A stretch of DNA of 64,000 nt from Bilabrum cf. latius. Lineage: Eukaryota; Bigyra: Bicosoecida; Bigyra; Bicosoecida. The notes under the pieces were generated by a model, which was given only the letters and a program-made list of their open reading frames with translations, was not told the origin of the DNA and did no database searches. Positions within the stretch are counted from its first letter, which is position 1, and every line of letters starts with the position of its first letter. Both the position numbers and the translations under genes were made by a program. Positions 10,645-21,908 of this stretch are shown here, piece after piece. The stretch covers positions 558,001 through 622,000 of the forward strand of contig OZ237752.1 in NCBI GenBank assembly GCA_965178125.1, in the 5' to 3' direction.

Positions 10645-12258
10645 ATGCAATACTCCATACTTGTTCATAATCGTGTTGGTGGCGCCATGCCAATATCTCT
10701 CCAGGAGGACGAGAGAGGTGCGGCACCAGCGGTGGTTGCTAATGCATCGCCGGCGTACCCAGCCGTTCTAGCTGGAGATGCGCTCGTTCGATGCGATGGC
10801 ATCGCGCCATCATCATTTGTTGATGCAGGACATATGCTTCTCGAAGCACACCCATCTACTGAACGGCCAGTTTCAGTAGAGCTGCAGCGGAGACCAGTCA
10901 GGGAGTGTGGCGGGCTCGCCCCACCCGACCATCCGGCCGTAGGATCTAACTGCAGGCGGCTTGGAAAGCTAGCACAAAATGCTGTAGCAGCAAGCAAACG
11001 TAAGACGGAGGCCGGTGCCCGGGCAGAGGCAGCTGGAACTGGAAAGCGCGAGTTGTACAGCAGGCAGGAAGAGGAGGACAAACGGACAGCTCAGCTGGAC
11101 GAAGAGCATTCTCGTGGATTCAAAGAAGATGCCATGCTGTCTGAATTGGCCGCGGACTTGGCCTCCATGCAAAAAATGAAGGAGCGGCTGAAAAAGAAGG
11201 TGCGGGCTCTGGTGAAGAAGCTCAAGCAAGCGGAAGCAACGCACGACAGGTCCTACTTTGCAAGAGCCGGGGCCAGCGCCGAGTTGGAAGCAACACATGT
11301 GGCTCAGGCTGAACTTATGCTGGCGTCCCAGTCGGCGACGCAAACGAGCGCCTCGAGCCGGGAGCAGAATCGCCGAGGTTGGTCGGCCGACACACTCGCC
11401 ACGCTGCGACAGCTCCAGTCGGCGCAGTCCCGGCTGGCGTCAGTCCCGGGCAACGTGTCCCTTGCCGAGGCGGACCTGAAGAAGCACGGGGGCCTCGGCG
11501 CTCTCAAGTCCTTGCTGGGCCTCGAGAAACATGCGGCAGATGCGAGAGGCGGGGCTGGTGCATGCGCAGGTGCTGGGACCCGGGCTGAGGCTGCGCCTGG
11601 GGCTGGCAGTGGATCAGGCGGTGAAATCGCCCCGCCCTCGCTCCCATCGAGCAGCGAGCAAGCTACCGATACTGGCGAAGGTGCATCGCACGGCGGTGCG
11701 TCCACATCACCCAGTGCCATGCTGGCCGGCGAGACGCCGAGCATGAGGCGGGCTGCGAGGGCCGGTCACGCGCTTGTGCTGGCCATGGGGGGCGTGGGTA
11801 GGGCTGGGGATGCTGTACGGGGAGCTGCGAGGGAGGGAAGCAGCTACCTGTGGCCGGCAAGGGGTGCGGGAGTTGGGGGTCCGCAAGAGGAGGGGGGCGC
11901 TGGAGCGGTGCAGTTGCAGGGCATGCGCATAGACATGGGCTTGGACTCGGGTCAGCTGCACGACCACAGCCTTGGGGCGTACAGGGGAGGAGGCCCCGAA
12001 GAGGGAAGAGCGCGACCGGCAGCGAAGAAGTACCTGGATCCGGAATCGTATTCGAGTCCCGTGCGAGCGGACGGCGGTGGCGAGCCCGACCTGGACAAGA
12101 GGGCGCTGCGGGTAGTGGCACAGCTGCTGCTTCAGGGGGAGCAGCTTCAGCGGCTGGCGGCCAGGCAGTCTGTACGGGAGGCATCTGCGGTTGTCGACGA
12201 GCTGGGGAAGCTCCGGGCGGCTCGGTTGGGAGACGGGTCTGCGGGACTCGACTCGTGA
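10645..12258 (+). CDS. PDZ-domain protein with central coiled coil
   Basis: 537 residues without internal TAG. Residues ~1-85 look like a PDZ domain: a strand YSILVHNR, then AGDALVRCDGIAPSSF, which matches the PDZ GD.L..V(N/D)G signature, and RPVSVELQRR as the last strand. Residues ~140-225 are highly charged and coiled-coil (MKERLKKKVRALVKKLKQAE). The remainder is Gly/Ala-rich, with a C-terminal helical segment. PDZ domains bind C-terminal peptides, so a scaffold role is inferred. The frame is open upstream to ATG 10477 (through one TAG), so an N-terminal extension is possible. The stop is TGA. Confidence 0.68.
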   Translation: MQYSILVHNRVGGAMPISLQEDERGAAPAVVANASPAYPAVLAGDALVRCDGIAPSSFVDAGHMLLEAHPSTERPVSVELQRRPVRECGGLAPPDHPAVGSNCRRLGKLAQNAVAASKRKTEAGARAEAAGTGKRELYSRQEEEDKRTAQLDEEHSRGFKEDAMLSELAADLASMQKMKERLKKKVRALVKKLKQAEATHDRSYFARAGASAELEATHVAQAELMLASQSATQTSASSREQNRRGWSADTLATLRQLQSAQSRLASVPGNVSLAEADLKKHGGLGALKSLLGLEKHAADARGGAGACAGAGTRAEAAPGAGSGSGGEIAPPSLPSSSEQATDTGEGASHGGASTSPSAMLAGETPSMRRAARAGHALVLAMGGVGRAGDAVRGAAREGSSYLWPARGAGVGGPQEEGGAGAVQLQGMRIDMGLDSGQLHDHSLGAYRGGGPEEGRARPAAKKYLDPESYSSPVRADGGGEPDLDKRALRVVAQLLLQGEQLQRLAARQSVREASAVVDELGKLRAARLGDGSAGLDS

Positions 12259-12375
12259 CTTCCGGTTTGCCGTAGTGGTCAGCGCGAACGTCATTCGAAT
12301 CAGAGAGAGTTCCCCGGTTCAACTGCTGGCTCTGCAGACAACGAAACGGCACTATATCCGCGGAGGAGATATTAT

Positions 12376-13818
12376 ATGGCAGCCCCAGCACTAGTAGTTG
12401 GCGTGTGCCTTGTTGATGCCTTTGCTGTTGGAGCTACAGCTGCGCTCCAGGCTGGCGTGAACCGCACCATCGGCGACTACTTGAAACACGCAATGTTCGG
12501 CACCTTCACGAGCTTTGTGGGTGCCATGATCCTTCTATTCTTCATTAACGTGGCTGCAACCGGGTATAGAATCCAATAGCGTGCAGAGCGCCAGAAATTG
12601 TCTTCCGTAGAGTCAACGACAGAAGCGACTGAGGATTCGAGTGCCACTGCTTCCGCTGATAGCCAGAGCGAAAACAGGAAGGATGCTGATGATGATGCGC
12701 TATTTTTCCGAAGACCTCTGGCGTGGTACGAGTACACGGGCGGCTTGCTTGGCTCCTTTCAGGTAGCAGCCGCTGTGTTCATTAGTCCGATCGTGGGGTT
12801 CGCTCTATACTTTGTTGGGCTGGTGCTCGGGCAGCTATTTTCGGCGGCCCTGGTAGACCACTACGCCTTTCTGGGCCTTCCACGCCGACCGTTCTCGGTC
12901 CTTCGCGGTCTTGCCGCCGGACTGGCCGTGGTCGGCGTGGCTCTCGCGTCAAGCGAAGCCATCGGCGACGCCGACTCTGACGCGGTCGGTGGCATGGTGG
13001 GCGGGCTGCTCGTCGCTGTCCTTGCAGGGGCCGGTCTCCCGGTCCAGTCTGCGATCAACCGGTCTGCCGCGCAGGCGCTCAGGGGCCCGGAACAGGGCGC
13101 CACGCTCAGCTTCACCGTGGGGCTGATCGCCTCGGGGATCGGCTCGCTGGTCGTGGGTCTCGCGGCGCAGGAGCCAGATGTTGCGGGGGCGGTGGAGGAC
13201 GCCCCATGGTGGGCGTGGATCGGGGGCTCCGCGGGTGTGTTCTTCGTCGTGTCTGCGATCGTGCTTCCGAGCTTCATCAGCGTGAGCAGCATGTTCCTTG
13301 CGATCGTCACAGGGAATGTGACCGTGTCGGTGGTGCTTGACGCAGTGGGTGCATTTGGGAATGAGGCACAGGATCCCAGTGCTATGCGCATCGTGGGGTG
13401 CTGCCTTGTACTGGCGGGGGCGTTCTTGGGGGAATATGCTCGCATGCATGCCGGCGAGGAGGAGAAGGGGGGAGAAGAACAGGAAGAGGAAGGTATCCGG
13501 GGGGGTGAGCATGGTGGAGGTCAGAGGCACGCATAGGCCTAGGGGGGCGAGGCGCAGAAATTGGTAGGGGTCGATGGAGAGGGTGATGATGGAGGCCTAA
13601 CGGAATGCGAGGAGGTGAAAGATGGGGTGCACGATGCGCGGGCCACTGGCTCTGGCAGTGCAGGAGCACCACCAGCCCAAGACCTCCCCAGGAGCCCGCT
13701 GCTTGCAGCTGGGGGAGCAGCTGCACCGCCGGCGGTGGAGCTGGTTCCGGTGCCAGCAGAGCAGGGGCAGGGCGCTGGGACTGTAGAGTAGAGGGATGCC
13801 ACGCACGCGAGTGCCTGA
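12376..13818 (+). CDS. YdcZ/DUF606-type DMT-superfamily membrane transporter
   Basis: 480 residues. Two halves related to the bacterial YdcZ (DUF606) family are visible, each with four to five hydrophobic helices. The first contains ALQAGVNRTIGDYLK and FVGAMILLFFINVAATGY. After a short acidic loop comes WYEYTGGLLGSFQVAAAV, then a VGLVLGQLFSAALVDHY segment, which is a very good match to the family core GQL...L.DH.G. Four TAGs are read as Gln: one after the first half (12577-12579) and three in the disordered C-terminal tail. The stop is TGA (13816-13818). The substrate is unknown. The family is mainly bacterial, so ancient transfer is possible but untested. Confidence 0.85.
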
Positions 13819-13918
13819 CATGTGCTGAGAGACAGAAAAAAATTGAGTGACCAAGCAGGAGAATTCGGAGCGACTTCCTCGAATTGGGTGCTGGGCATGA
13901 CAGCACTATCGATTCATC

Positions 13919-16435
13919 ATGCAAGTCAAGGCGCGTGCTGCTCTCGCAGCATGCATTGCTATACTTAGTAGCTAGATTCACGCAAAGGTGCAGGACTAGC
14001 CCAGATACCACACGCCCATGGCTCAAGTATCGGTCGCAAGCACAACGGGAGTTGCGGCGAGAACCGTGTATGTGCAGGCGACAGGGTCACTAGGTGTACT
14101 GCCTGGAATGTTTCCAAGATCTAGCACACAAGTGACTCTCATCGAGAGCTCTGGCCTTGCTTGCAACACGTTGGATGGTCTGCCGAAGTGGCAATCGTCG
14201 GCTGCAGCGGCCGCTCTGGTCCCACGTGGAGGATGCGCCTTCGAAAGGAAAGCTAGAGTGTCGGAGGAGCTTGGATATAGTGCCATAATCGTGATGAATG
14301 GCCTCGAAGCAATGTACAACTCAACCATGGATAGCTTGCCTCCCAACAGCACGCTGCAGGCCGGCCAGTGCAACATCGATTGCAACAAAGGAAAGGGCTG
14401 GGTCCCCCTTTCACAGGCCCAAACGATCAAACAAGCTAGCTATGGATACCCGTGCGAGGGTGGCGGCTCGTCTTCTGCGCCAGGGCGAGCAGACGAGGCC
14501 TGCGTTCTCACGGGTGAGGTGGATGAACCTCGCGGCTTGGCTCGAGTATGCCGGGTCGCAGACGACTTCATCACGATGAGTGGAGGAGCGCAGAATAGTA
14601 GCACATCCGAAGTATCTATCTAGGCGTACTTTGCCAGCCTCGCTGGCTCCGCTCAGCTCCGTGCCGCGGTGCACGAGGCTAGCACAGCCGGCCTGCTCGG
14701 TCCGATAGCCAGCGTGGGCCTGAGGCACGTGCCCGCGTTCGACGCCTCTGGGGTGGTCATTTGGGCGGTGGGCGTGGCAGTGGCCGCTTGGGCCGCGTGG
14801 ACATCCGCGGGTCGTGAGCGCGAAGCGATCTGGCAGGAGCGGCAGGCAGCCGAGAGTGAGCAAGGGGCTGTGCAGGGGGGCAAGCGGGGGCAGGGGTCGG
14901 GGCCCATGGGGGATGCAGCGGAGGAGGAGGTGCAGCTGACGTGGGCGCAGGCGGGGATGATGCTGCTAATGGTCTGCGCCATGCTGCTGGGCCTGTACGC
15001 TCTCGTCAGGCTGAATGTGCCCATCGTGTACGCGCTCATCGGGGTCTTTGCGCTGGCGGGGTGTGGGGCTGTGGCGCAGTTTTATGCCTCCCCGCTGCTG
15101 CACATGGGGGCGCCGGGCCTAACAGAGACGGTGCTGGAGATCCCATGGCTGGGTGCAGTGACCGTGAATGCACTGCTGAGCACCGGATTGGGCGTGCTCT
15201 GCGTCGGGCTGTGGGTGGGGCTCCGGCACCACGGCTGGGCCTTTGTGCTCTAGGACCTCGTGGGCGCTGCCATCGCTGCTTCGGTGCTGTACCGACTGCG
15301 GCTGCCCAACCTGCAGCTGGGGGCGGCCATTGGTGCCGTGTTCCTGCTGTACGACGTGTTCATGGTGTTCGTTACACCGCTCATATTCGGGTCCAGCGTG
15401 ATGATCGACGTAGCGACTGCGGGCGCGGGGGGGGAGGCAGCCCCCGGGGGCGTGGATAGGGAGTGCTACTGCAGGCTGCATCCTGAGGACGGGAAGGTGT
15501 GCGGGCCCACGGAGAGCATGCCCATCCTGCTTGCCATCCCCAGGTTCAATACCCTGCTCCCTGGATCCGCGCTGCTGGGGCTGGGGGACATCGTGCTGCC
15601 CGGGCTGCTACTGGCGCTTGCCGCTCGCTGGGACTACGTGCAGTGGGGCTCGTTGGGAGAGGGGAAGTATTACCTCGGGGGCGTGGTGGCGTACGCAATT
15701 GGGCTGCTGGCAGCGAATGCGGCCGTGTATGGGATGCAGCAGGGGCAGCCCGCTCTGCTGTACCTGATGCCTGCTTTGCTGATCCAGCTTTGCGCGACTG
15801 CGTGGGCGAAAGGCGAGCTGCAGTTGCTGTGGAGCAGCCCGTTTGTGTGGGAGGAGGAAGGCGGGAGGGAACAGCAGCAGCAGCGGGGTGCTGGGGGGAG
15901 TGGTGGGCCAGGGGCCAGCGGGCTTGGGCTGCTGGGGGAGGAGCATAAGGGGCAGGGCGGGAGGAGTGGGTTGGGTGGGATCAGAGGGGAGGAACAGGGG
16001 GAGGAGGGGGATCTGGGGGCGGGTGCGGGGGGATTCTATGCGGCTGCACCCGTTGGTACGGCCGCGAGGAGGAGCAGTGGAGGCATGGGCATGGGCGTGG
16101 AGAGCGAGAGCCTGCTTGGCGGGTCAAGGTCCTCTGCCGCAGCGGGTCCTGATGTGGAGCTTGGAGGCGGCAATGCATTTGGGTCGGGGGGAGGGGCCCG
16201 GAGCAGGAGGGGCAGCGGGCGACTGTAGGACAGGGGCGCGCTGGACGGGAGTGTGGTGGGGACAGCCATGAGCGGGGGCCGCCAGATGGACGTGTCTCTA
16301 GGTGACGAGGAGGGAGAGGAGGAGGACGACGATGGGGACTTGGCGGGGGGGTCCGGGGGCTTTGGGATCGGATCCGGGGGCGGCAGGACGCTGGCAGGGA
16401 GTCGGCCGTAGCCTCGTCGAACTGGCGTGCAGTGA
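13919..16435 (+). CDS. Signal peptide peptidase-like intramembrane aspartyl protease (SPPL, GxGD type)
   Basis: 838 residues. GxGD proteases cleave type II membrane proteins within the bilayer. ATG 13919 gives a signal peptide (MQVKARAALAACIAILSS) followed by two TAGs; the next in-frame ATG, 14018, would lose it. A luminal protease-associated (PA) domain follows (~35-150), then the multi-helix protease. Catalytic Asp are D479 in LLYDVFMVF and D557 in GLGDIVLPG; the PAL motif is at 611-613. TAG codon 445 (15251-15253) gives VLQDLVG, aligning with the conserved LQD of SPPL2 proteins; SSVMIDVATA later also matches the family. The C-terminal tail is Gly/Ser-rich. Six TAGs occur. The stop TGA lies in a GTGAGC context. 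Confidence 0.93.
15251..15253 (+). other. Diagnostic TAG codon at the conserved Gln of the SPPL LQD motif
   Basis: The TAG is flanked by CTC (Leu) and GAC (Asp) at the start of a transmembrane helix. SPPL2-type proteases have Leu-Gln-Asp here, so Gln is the natural reading. Confidence 0.85.
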
Positions 16436-16664
16436 GCAGGCAGGCGTGTGTGGGAGGCATGAGGACAATCCGTGGACACAGGGAGTTCGTGTGGATGTGC
16501 AGTCGCTCCAGGTCGATTTCAATGGATTTTCAAAACAAATATCGTGCAACTGACGGACAAGGGACTGCCATGCCGACTCGCCGAGAGTCGGTCCAATTCA
16601 CCCTTCGCCCTTCGACCGACCGAATGAATGAATATACGCAGAGGCCCAAGCTTCTCGAGAAAGC

Positions 16665-17615
16665 TCACCACTCGATTGGCCTCTGATCGTGCCAGAACCC
16701 CCCAGTCGGTGGGCCCCCGGCCTTGGCCAACTCCTCCTCGGGTGCTGTTGCCAGCCACACGGGCGTCTCTGCACCCTTAGCCGCAGACCTATGGCCCTTG
16801 TGGCTGCTCATCGAGGTGGAGCACCACCCGGGGCACACGGTGTGCACGGCCACTGGGGGCGCGTCGAAGCTCGAGGCAGGGGCATCGGGGCCACTGGAGG
16901 CAGCAGCCGAGGCGCTCTTGCTCTTAGATGCATCGTCCTTGGCCGACTCCCACTTTAGGTCGCGCGCGAGTGCTCGTGAGTATGCGATCTCGAGGAGCTT
17001 GCTCACTCCGTACATCGAGTTGGACCACCCAGAGGCCTCATGCTTGCCCTGCCGGATTGAATCCACGTACTGCTGGCCCAGTGCAATAGCGTGAGCCTAC
17101 GTAAAGTCGTCTGCGTTGACACGCGACTGAAGATCTGATGAGATCTGATCCAGCTTGCCGGCCTGGCTGCACACGTTCACTATTCTCGATCCCTTGGTCT
17201 TCTTGATTAGGGGGAGCAGGGCATCTGTGACACGCTTCGTGCCATGCAGATTAACGTCCAATGTAGCTGCGGCTTCACTTGCTCCAAAAGTGGAACCCTT
17301 GTACGCAAATCCCGCATTGTTCAGCAATGCATGGATCGGCTGGCCGAGATCAGACACCCATTTCGAGAACTTGGCAACCGACGCCTCGTCAGTAATGTCA
17401 AGTGTGTGAAATAATGGCTTATCCAGCCCCTCTTTCTCCAGTGCATCAATGGCACTGCTGCCTTTTTCTTCTGTTCGTGCCGTCAGAACAGGTACGTGTC
17501 CCGTGCTCATAGCTTTGCTAGCCAAGATGGCCTTCACAGCTTCAAACCCAATCCCCTAGTTGGACCCAGTAACGATAATGAGCGATTTCACTGCCCTACC
17601 TCCTGATGCTGCCAT
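16665..17615 (-). CDS. Carbonyl reductase-like short-chain dehydrogenase/reductase
   Basis: 316 residues. A classical SDR expected to reduce carbonyls with NADPH. The cofactor motif is VTGSNQGIG (residues 15-23), with Gln20 encoded by TAG (17556-17558); related carbonyl reductases have Lys, Arg, Gln or Ser there. LLNNAGFAYKGS is the NNAG motif, IVNVCSQAG carries the catalytic Ser strand, and YGVSK (202-206) supplies Tyr and Lys. The PGWCSTSM segment and the C-terminal FWHDQRPIEW match carbonyl-reductase tails. A second TAG is at 17097-17099. The insertion of Ser/Ala-rich residues before the PGW motif is unusual. The stop is TGA. Its ATG lies 21 bp from the ATG assigned to tRNase Z on the other strand. 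Confidence 0.9.
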
Positions 17616-17636
17616 TTCAATTTTCAAGCACAAAGA
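17616..17636. promoter_or_regulatory. 21-bp divergent spacer between SDR and tRNase Z ATGs
   Basis: The interval between the outermost ATGs is only 21 bp. Either the two genes share a very compact bidirectional promoter with promoter sequence inside coding DNA, or tRNase Z starts at the inner ATG 17754. No specific motif is recognised. Confidence 0.35.
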
Positions 17637-18064
17637 ATGTCTGCTGGGTCGGCTTCGTCTTTGGAGCCAAACCGGAACAGTCTGTCCTGCCCAGAAGTGC
17701 AACTCGATTGTCGTTCACGCTGCTTGACTCTGCCTTTGATCGTTCTTGCAAATATGGAAGTCATTGTCACTCATCTGATGACAGGTGCTGAAACAACTGG
17801 ACAGACGGTCTTGATTTCGTTCGCGAAACGAAATGTAGCTTCCTCGGCGGCGGGTACGATACCAATCTCGCTGTTTCCGACGAACCCCAAGCATTCAGAA
17901 TCGTCTCCCCGTGTCAAATCAAATGAATCGGTGCAAACAATAGGCTCGAAACGGTCGCGTGCCGATACCACGGCTGCAAGCGAAGATGTGTCGCAAGGAC
18001 CTAGTTCTTCACAGCTGGGTAGCATAGCAGAAACACAGCCACAACCAGACCATAGTATCGGAAG

Positions 18065-18104
<40 letters not shown>

Positions 18105-20255
18105 GCAATGTGTAGCAGCAGATCTGCCTCTAGTGGTGCAGGGGCAGATGTGGCTGAGGACGCTGTATCTGCGGGGAGTGCAACTACTGGGAGCGCCGAT
18201 GTCGGTCAGGTTCGGGAAACACGGGCCCCACCAGCTTTGGCATCAGTCATGGATGTTGTTGATACTATCATGATAGACTGTGCGGAGGGAACGCGGCGTT
18301 TTGCGAACGAGTGCAAAATCAAGCTGAATACTATCCGCGCAGTCGGTTGCACCAGTAGCTGTCCGACGCGATGGGCTGGCGTCGCGAGCGTAGGCTACTA
18401 GCTCTCTGATCAAGGAATCCCTCGTCTTCGGATAATTGGCCCAAGCTCCATCAGTTCCGCGGGTCGGTCAATTGCGACATACTATAGGCGCCAAGCCACT
18501 GAATTGCAGTTCTGCAGTGCAGCTGAGAGTCTTTCATCTTCTCACCTCAGTGAGCCTGAATCCAAACATCCTGATTTGGCCAGTGTGTCCATGCTCACAT
18601 CTGGATCAGAATTTGGTCGCCGCTTGGGCTCTCCAGGCGCATCTTGGGCTATGCGCGGAATTGTTTGTGCGCCAGGTACCACATCAATAGAAGACACTAC
18701 ATCCACTGCATCCACTGGTGTAGCAAACGGTGGGTCTTCGCCGTTAGCACAGACAACTTGTTGCTCATACCATATTGTTGCTACCGATGGTCATGATCTA
18801 TGCCATGAATTCATGACTGTTCCTGTGTACGACAAATTTGTCAGATCTTGCGTTTGTTGTTCAGCCGACATAAAGCGTGTATTTTCTCGAGAAGCTTTTC
18901 GAACCGGTCGTGGTACCATTATTTTGCTGAGCGGAATCCAGGATGAGCGGGTACCTAAGTCCTGGATTGATGAATTCCTAAGGTATCATGCTCTGAACTC
19001 TGCGAAAGTAGCTATTTAGATATGCGGCGCAGTGAAGGAAAACCATGTGGACCGTGTCGATGTTACGAGCGACCATGTGTATTCAGTTTTTGGATCGTCT
19101 GCAAAATTGCAGAGCAAATTCTTGGCTGCAAACAGCAACTTAGCTAGAGCTTGTTTTGGATTTTCGTCGAGTGCTGCTCTACCATGCGACTATTCAGTTC
19201 AGACTTTACGAAAATCTTGCATTGGTGGAGCATCGGGGTGGATACCATAGTATATAGCTAGGAGGTTAGATTCATCTGAGTCTGTGTGTCTATGTCGCAA
19301 ACTAAGCGTTATATAGTCGACTAAACGCAGGAAGATTTCAAACAAAAGTGCAGCATAGTTGCTTCTTGCAAAACTTGGCCGTCAGAAAACTAGTAAATGT
19401 GAAGATGAGAAATCAAGAATGATAGTAACGTTTCTTGGTACAGGGGCAGCAGCACCCAGCAAGCAACGCAATTGCACTGGCATATTGTTGCAAAATGGCC
19501 ACGCAGCAAGCGCAATGCTTCTCGATTGCGGTGAAGGAACTGTTGGAACTCTGCAAAGATTGTTTGGATCAGAAGCCCAGGCTGTCATTGACAGCCTCGA
19601 TTGCATCTGGATATCGCATTTGCACGCCGATCATCACTGTGGTTTGTTGCCACTCCTTCAGTTCAGAAAGAAGAATTCTCCTTTGATAATTGCTAGCTCT
19701 TTTGTCAAAGAGTCTCTTCTTGCAGCTGAATGCTAGGCAACAATCATCCCGAACACGTCCCTCAATTCGGTTGCAGGACTGGGCAGGGTCGTGTCAACAG
19801 TCAAGTGGCTTAAATCTATCCAGCATGTCCCTTGCGTCCATTGTCATGATTCAGCGGCTGTTCGACTTTAGTCGCATGGAGTCTCGATAATGTTTAGTGG
19901 TGATACAAGACCTTGTGAATCTGTCAAAAACGCTGCATCAGGTGTAGATTTACTCATTCATGAAGCGACCTTCAGTTCAGATCGAGCGGATGAAGCTAAG
20001 CGCAAGCGCCACTCTACTGTTGAAGAGGCTATCGCAGTTTCAGTGTCCTCGCAATGTTAGCAGGTGGTCTTGACGCATTTTAGCCAGCGATACGCGGGAA
20101 AAGATGACTGTTTGGGATTGCTTGATTCCGTAAGAAAATTATCGGATCATGCGTTGATTGCATTTGACGGTTTCAAGATCGAAGTGGGAAGAGCTGAAGA
20201 ATCACGCATTGAGATGATGGACTCAATATACAGACTGGTTGGTTCGGAAACATGA
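17637..20255 (+). CDS. Long-form tRNase Z (ELAC2-like), tRNA 3'-end processing endonuclease
   Basis: 872 residues, close to the length of long-form tRNase Z. The enzyme removes 3' trailers from tRNA precursors. The degenerate N-terminal half shows DCAEGTRRFANECKIKLN and SDQGIPRLRIIGP. The C-terminal catalytic half has FLGTGAAAPSKQRN, DCGEGTVGTLQRLFG, the zinc-binding SHLHADHH (H661-H666), SGDTRPC, LIHEATF, HSTVEEAI and HFSQRY. All pieces are in one frame interrupted only by eight TAGs. A (AGC)n repeat encodes a Ser run near residue 145. Start 17637 gives an Arg-containing N-terminus that could be a mitochondrial presequence; the inner ATG 17754 (MEVIVTHLM) starts the conserved region. The stop is TGA, 12 bp from the convergent receptor gene's stop. 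Confidence 0.93.
18065..18103 (+). repeat. (AGC)n trinucleotide repeat encoding a Ser run
   Basis: In-frame trinucleotide repeat in the tRNase Z N-terminal half, inside a low-complexity insertion. Confidence 0.85.
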
Positions 20256-20267
20256 AATGCGCTTATA

Positions 20268-21719
20268 TCATCCCTTTACTTGACTTGACCTTTTAAATCT
20301 ACAAGCCTTTACTGAAACTTTCCTCGGTGTCCGTTCAGCTTCTCTTATTCCATTCTCGATATCTGTACCCATAGATTGCATACTTGCTCGTTTGCCCTAG
20401 ACCGGTATATCTTCTGAACTAGGGGCAACCACAGCAGAAGCTCTTCTATTCTCTTCCATTTTCCTAACTCGCTTCCTCGCCTTGCGTTTGCGTTGTCTTC
20501 GAAGCTCCTCCTTCTTCGGGTCGGGATAAAGGCGATCCCATGGCGCAGTAACGCAGACCCAGAAGCAAATGACACACATCAAGCAACCGAAAACAATAAG
20601 TGCAATCATCCACCATTTAAGCAACGGCTCGTTCTCGCTGAGTTGGCAGTAGCCTGCGTCACTAAGATGGCGCTGGATGATCTCAGGTGGATCTCCAACG
20701 CGAATCGCACAAAGAATCAGCCCAGCTATTTGAGCCTCAATAAGGATCCCGTCTTCCGTCCCTGCAGGGGCTCCTGCTGCATCTGAGCACAGCCGGCCAC
20801 CAACAAGCATCCGCTATGATGTCAGAATACCATCTGACAATGGCTCAAACCCCACCCCGATGCCGCCTGCATCTTCAGCTGGAACTGCAAGCTGCTGAAG
20901 GGTGGCGCACCGTTCGCCCTCCTGTGGCTGTCCAAAGCCCCATGGTACGTGCTGTCGGATACAGGGCCGGTTTTGGATCCAGGATGCGGGGTCCTGCCCC
21001 GCCAACAGATCAGCCGTGTTAGTGCCGTCTGGGACCGAGAGGGGTCGTAGATCCTGCTCCTGTCTAGCGCCCCCTGACCCGTCGTCCCACACCAGCACGG
21101 AGTCGTTGGCCCCTGCTTCCCGCACGTCCTCCATGCCGAGCCATGCCTGCCAGATTGAGGAGCCCTCCGTAGCGGCTGACAGGGCCAAATGCAGAGCGTG
21201 CCATTCGGGAGGGGAGTGCACCGAGGGAAGGGTAGCCCGAAGTGCAACTCCATCTACGCCGGGCGCGCCAGTTATTCTGGCACATACACTCTCTGCACCA
21301 TCTTTCCTGGTTGCAAAGCCTGCTTGCTGCAGGCACATGCGACCAAGGGCGCCTTCGTAGTACGTCCAGCTGCCCGAAAAAGGACTGGAAGCCTACTCGG
21401 CACAAAAATCATTCGAATTGAGCGCTATGCATTCCCGTCCGTTCTCAGATCGTGCGGTATTTGGCGGGCAGGTGCACCAAGACATCTGCGCCTGCTCCTG
21501 CCCGTCCAGCAAGATTGACTGTTGCAAACAGAGGGCCCCATCGGTGTCGTCGAAGTCACGGGAGCATATGCTTTCCTTATCTTCCGCGGGGCATACCCTA
21601 ACAATGCCTCGGGCTGCCTCGCTGCCGCCGGACGTCGGCGGAAACCCTGTCGCATCGGAACTACAGCACAGACACAGCAGCACCAGTGCCAACCAACATA
21701 GGTTCTGGTGCACAGCCAT
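20268..21719 (-). CDS. Single-pass membrane receptor with C-type-lectin-like ectodomain
   Basis: 483 residues. The start MAVHQNLCWLALVLLCLCC is a clear signal peptide. A Cys-containing segment follows, then a C-type-lectin-like fold: SGSWTYYEGALGRMCLQ, AWLGMEDVREAG, VLVWDDGSG, and WGFGQPQEGERC, which match the WIGL, W.dG and gqP..eC landmarks. A second Cys-rich part precedes one transmembrane helix at ~369-391 (WWMIALIVFGCLMCVICFWV) and a basic cytoplasmic tail. Three TAGs occur (21393-21395, 20814-20816, 20397-20399); the last lies in the tail, which then runs a further 42 residues to TGA. The ligand is unknown. It is convergent with tRNase Z. Confidence 0.75.
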
Positions 21720-21908
21720 ATTGGCAGAGAATTAAAACTCCAGAAAGATTTAGTCAATTGCAATCAGAAGTTGGAGATTAATCTTGGCTTTCCAACGGAA
21801 AATCCAACAGTGGTTTTCGGAAGCATATGTGTGATGAGTGTTCCCATTCGGAATCATTAGTTTGGTTGCAGATCGACGATCCGCGCCTTCTTGCACTACA
21901 TAGAGCTC

